In this document: positions 62,987 through 64,000 of the stretch, piece after piece
How the letters are laid out: every line of letters starts with the position of its first letter
Position numbering within the stretch: the first letter of the stretch is position 1
Assembly (NCBI RefSeq): GCF_023015885.1
Contig: NZ_JALKBE010000003.1
Coordinates: forward strand, 248,001 to 312,000
Source: Aliiroseovarius sp. S1123
Lineage (GTDB): Bacteria > Pseudomonadota > Alphaproteobacteria > Rhodobacterales > Rhodobacteraceae
Direction of reading: 5' to 3'
Length of the DNA: 64,000 nt
Program-made: the position numbers and the translations under genes
The notes under the pieces: generated by a model
The model's input: the letters and a program-made list of their open reading frames with translations, nothing else
The model's database searches: none
What the model was told of the DNA's origin: nothing

Positions 62987-63432
62987 TGTCCGAAAGCTCT
63001 GCCGAAACCCTGTCTGTCGCCCTGTTCAGCGAGATGTTCATGGCCGACCAGCTGGCGCGTAACCGCCTGTCAAAAGCGCTGCCGAAAGGTATGGAGCTGA
63101 GCCATTTTTCCGTGCTGAATCACCTCGCGCGCGTGGGCGAGGAAAAAAGCCCTGCGCAGCTGGCCAAGTCGTTTCACGTCACGCGCGGCGCGATGACAAA
63201 CACGCTGAACAAGCTGGAATGGGCGGGGCATGTGCATATCCGACCCGACTGGGACGACGCACGGCGCAAGTTCGTCACGATTTCGCCGTCGGGCAAGGCG
63301 GCACGGGATGCGGCGCTGGCGGCAATCACGCCAATCATCTCGAATATGGTACGTCAGATCGGGGCGGAAAACGTGCGCAACGTGCTGCCAGTCTTACGCG
63401 AAATGCGTAGGATCCTTAGCGACGTTGAATGA
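62986..63432 (+). CDS. MarR family transcriptional regulator
   Basis: A 148-residue winged-helix regulator. The recognition region reads SPAQLAKSFHVTRGAMTNTLNKLEWAG-like sequence (SPAQLAKSFHVTRGAMTNTL, then the wing WDDARRKFVTISPSGKA). Target and ligand unknown. Overlaps the amidase by one base and the GNAT gene by four, so all three are coupled. Confidence 0.92.
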   Translation: MSESSAETLSVALFSEMFMADQLARNRLSKALPKGMELSHFSVLNHLARVGEEKSPAQLAKSFHVTRGAMTNTLNKLEWAGHVHIRPDWDDARRKFVTISPSGKAARDAALAAITPIISNMVRQIGAENVRNVLPVLREMRRILSDVE

Positions 63433-64000
63433 ACGCGCTTGAGTTCACCACTGACCTATTGGTGCAATCCAGCCGGTACAGGTTGGACACCCACCCCGAT
63501 CGCTTTGTACAGATCACCCCGTCCGAGCCGAATTTCTGGTTTGGAAACCGCGTGATTTTCCGCACCGTTCTGGATGACGCCAAGGCGCATCTCGATCACT
63601 TCCACACCGATCTTCCCCAGGCGCGCCACATCTGTATCGGATGGGATATTCCGGGACTGGACCGGGCAAAGATCGTGGCGATGTTTGATGGAACCGGCCT
63701 GACGGTGGAGCAGGCGGATACCCTGACCCTGACTGGCCCCCTGCGCCGAAGCGCGGCGCCCGCGGGTGTCACGCTTCGCCCCTTCCAAACGCCAAGTGAC
63801 TGGCACCAATCCGAGGCGATCGCCAAGGATCAGCATATCGAAGATGGGCTGCCTGAGGCTGGATTAGACACGTATTTGGCCGGACACAGTGCCACGCGGC
63901 GGGCGTTGATTGCCCGAGGGTTGGGGCAATGGTTTGGTGCTTTCAAGGGCGATACCTTGGTCGGCGATATGGGCGTTTTCCACGATCAGCGCCTGATCCG
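63429..64000 (+). CDS. GNAT-family N-acetyltransferase (partial, 3' end outside window)
   Basis: 190 codons are visible with no stop before the right edge. The ATG overlaps the marR-type stop as ATGA. The middle part (APAGVTLRPFQTPSDWHQ; ARGLGQWFGAFKGDTLVGDMG) resembles the GNAT fold, with GLGQWFGAFKGDTLVGDMG as the beta4 region; the acetyl-CoA-binding motif would be just past the edge, so the family call is moderate. Confidence 0.7.
   Translation, partial: MNALEFTTDLLVQSSRYRLDTHPDRFVQITPSEPNFWFGNRVIFRTVLDDAKAHLDHFHTDLPQARHICIGWDIPGLDRAKIVAMFDGTGLTVEQADTLTLTGPLRRSAAPAGVTLRPFQTPSDWHQSEAIAKDQHIEDGLPEAGLDTYLAGHSATRRALIARGLGQWFGAFKGDTLVGDMGVFHDQRLI

Noticed and set aside
1-64000. Search for phage, insertion sequence, CRISPR, toxin-antitoxin or restriction genes
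   Set aside because: No transposase, integrase, direct-repeat array or defence gene was recognised; the window reads as conserved core chromosome.

Overview
The window is core chromosome of an alphaproteobacterium, almost certainly family Rhodobacteraceae (Roseobacter/Rhodobacter group). The basis is: a senC/regB divergent pair; regB followed by a PAS gene and tsaE-amgK-murU-addB-addA-trxA; a monomeric NADP isocitrate dehydrogenase; the order rho-mnmE-mnmG-rsmG-parA-parB; and the order hslU-hslV / smr-mltA-tim44 / fxsA / secB / dnaQ-coaE-aroE-maf around a replication origin. I found 63 protein genes, two of them cut by the window edges. I saw no rRNA, tRNA, insertion sequence, prophage or CRISPR array.

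Layout. 1-12.4 kb: redox signalling (SCO/SenC fragment, RegB), a kinase-less three-PAS protein behind a perfect CtrA site, tRNA t6A synthesis (TsaE), cell-wall sugar salvage (AmgK, MurU), the AddAB recombination nuclease and thioredoxin. 12.4-18.7 kb: two L,D-transpeptidases around a CAP-domain lipoprotein, then RNA methyltransferase, CCA-adding enzyme, CoA pyrophosphatase, Hsp33 and a second Nudix protein. 18.7-22.7 kb: a receiver-PP2C phosphatase divergent from an HPt protein with a perfect CtrA-type site between them, threonine deaminase, and a secreted coiled-coil protein of unknown function. 22.8-34.6 kb: ArgG, an SCP2 protein, a ribokinase-like kinase, two unrelated isocitrate dehydrogenases in tandem, a membrane ClpP-like protein, a glutathionyl-hydroquinone reductase, malic enzyme and GalE. 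34.7-41.6 kb: MutS, GrpE/HrcA, RNase PH, RdgB, HemW. 41.6-49 kb: ParB/ParA with two perfect parS sites lying inside rsmG and mnmG, then MnmE, Rho and HemJ. 48.93-49.32 kb: an almost certain oriC, with DnaA boxes, an AT-rich stretch and four GANTC sites. 49.3-64 kb: Maf, AroE, CoaE, DnaQ, SecB, Idi, FxsA, Tim44-like, MltA, Smr, an esterase, HslUV, HemH, a methyltransferase, ComF, glutaredoxin, an amidase, MarR and a GNAT fragment.

How it fits together. Genes on both sides of oriC are mostly read away from it: rho to parB leftward, maf to dnaQ rightward. This matches leading-strand placement, and parABS sits 3-7 kb from the origin as in other alphaproteobacteria. Two signalling loci, the PAS protein and the PP2C/HPt pair, carry CtrA-type sites, which ties them to the CtrA circuit that controls motility and gene transfer agents in this family.

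No wholly new multi-gene system stands out. The least explained signals are a dispersed nine-base motif, GTTAGAGAC, far more frequent than base composition predicts; a compound hairpin element after icd; and the secreted coiled-coil protein.
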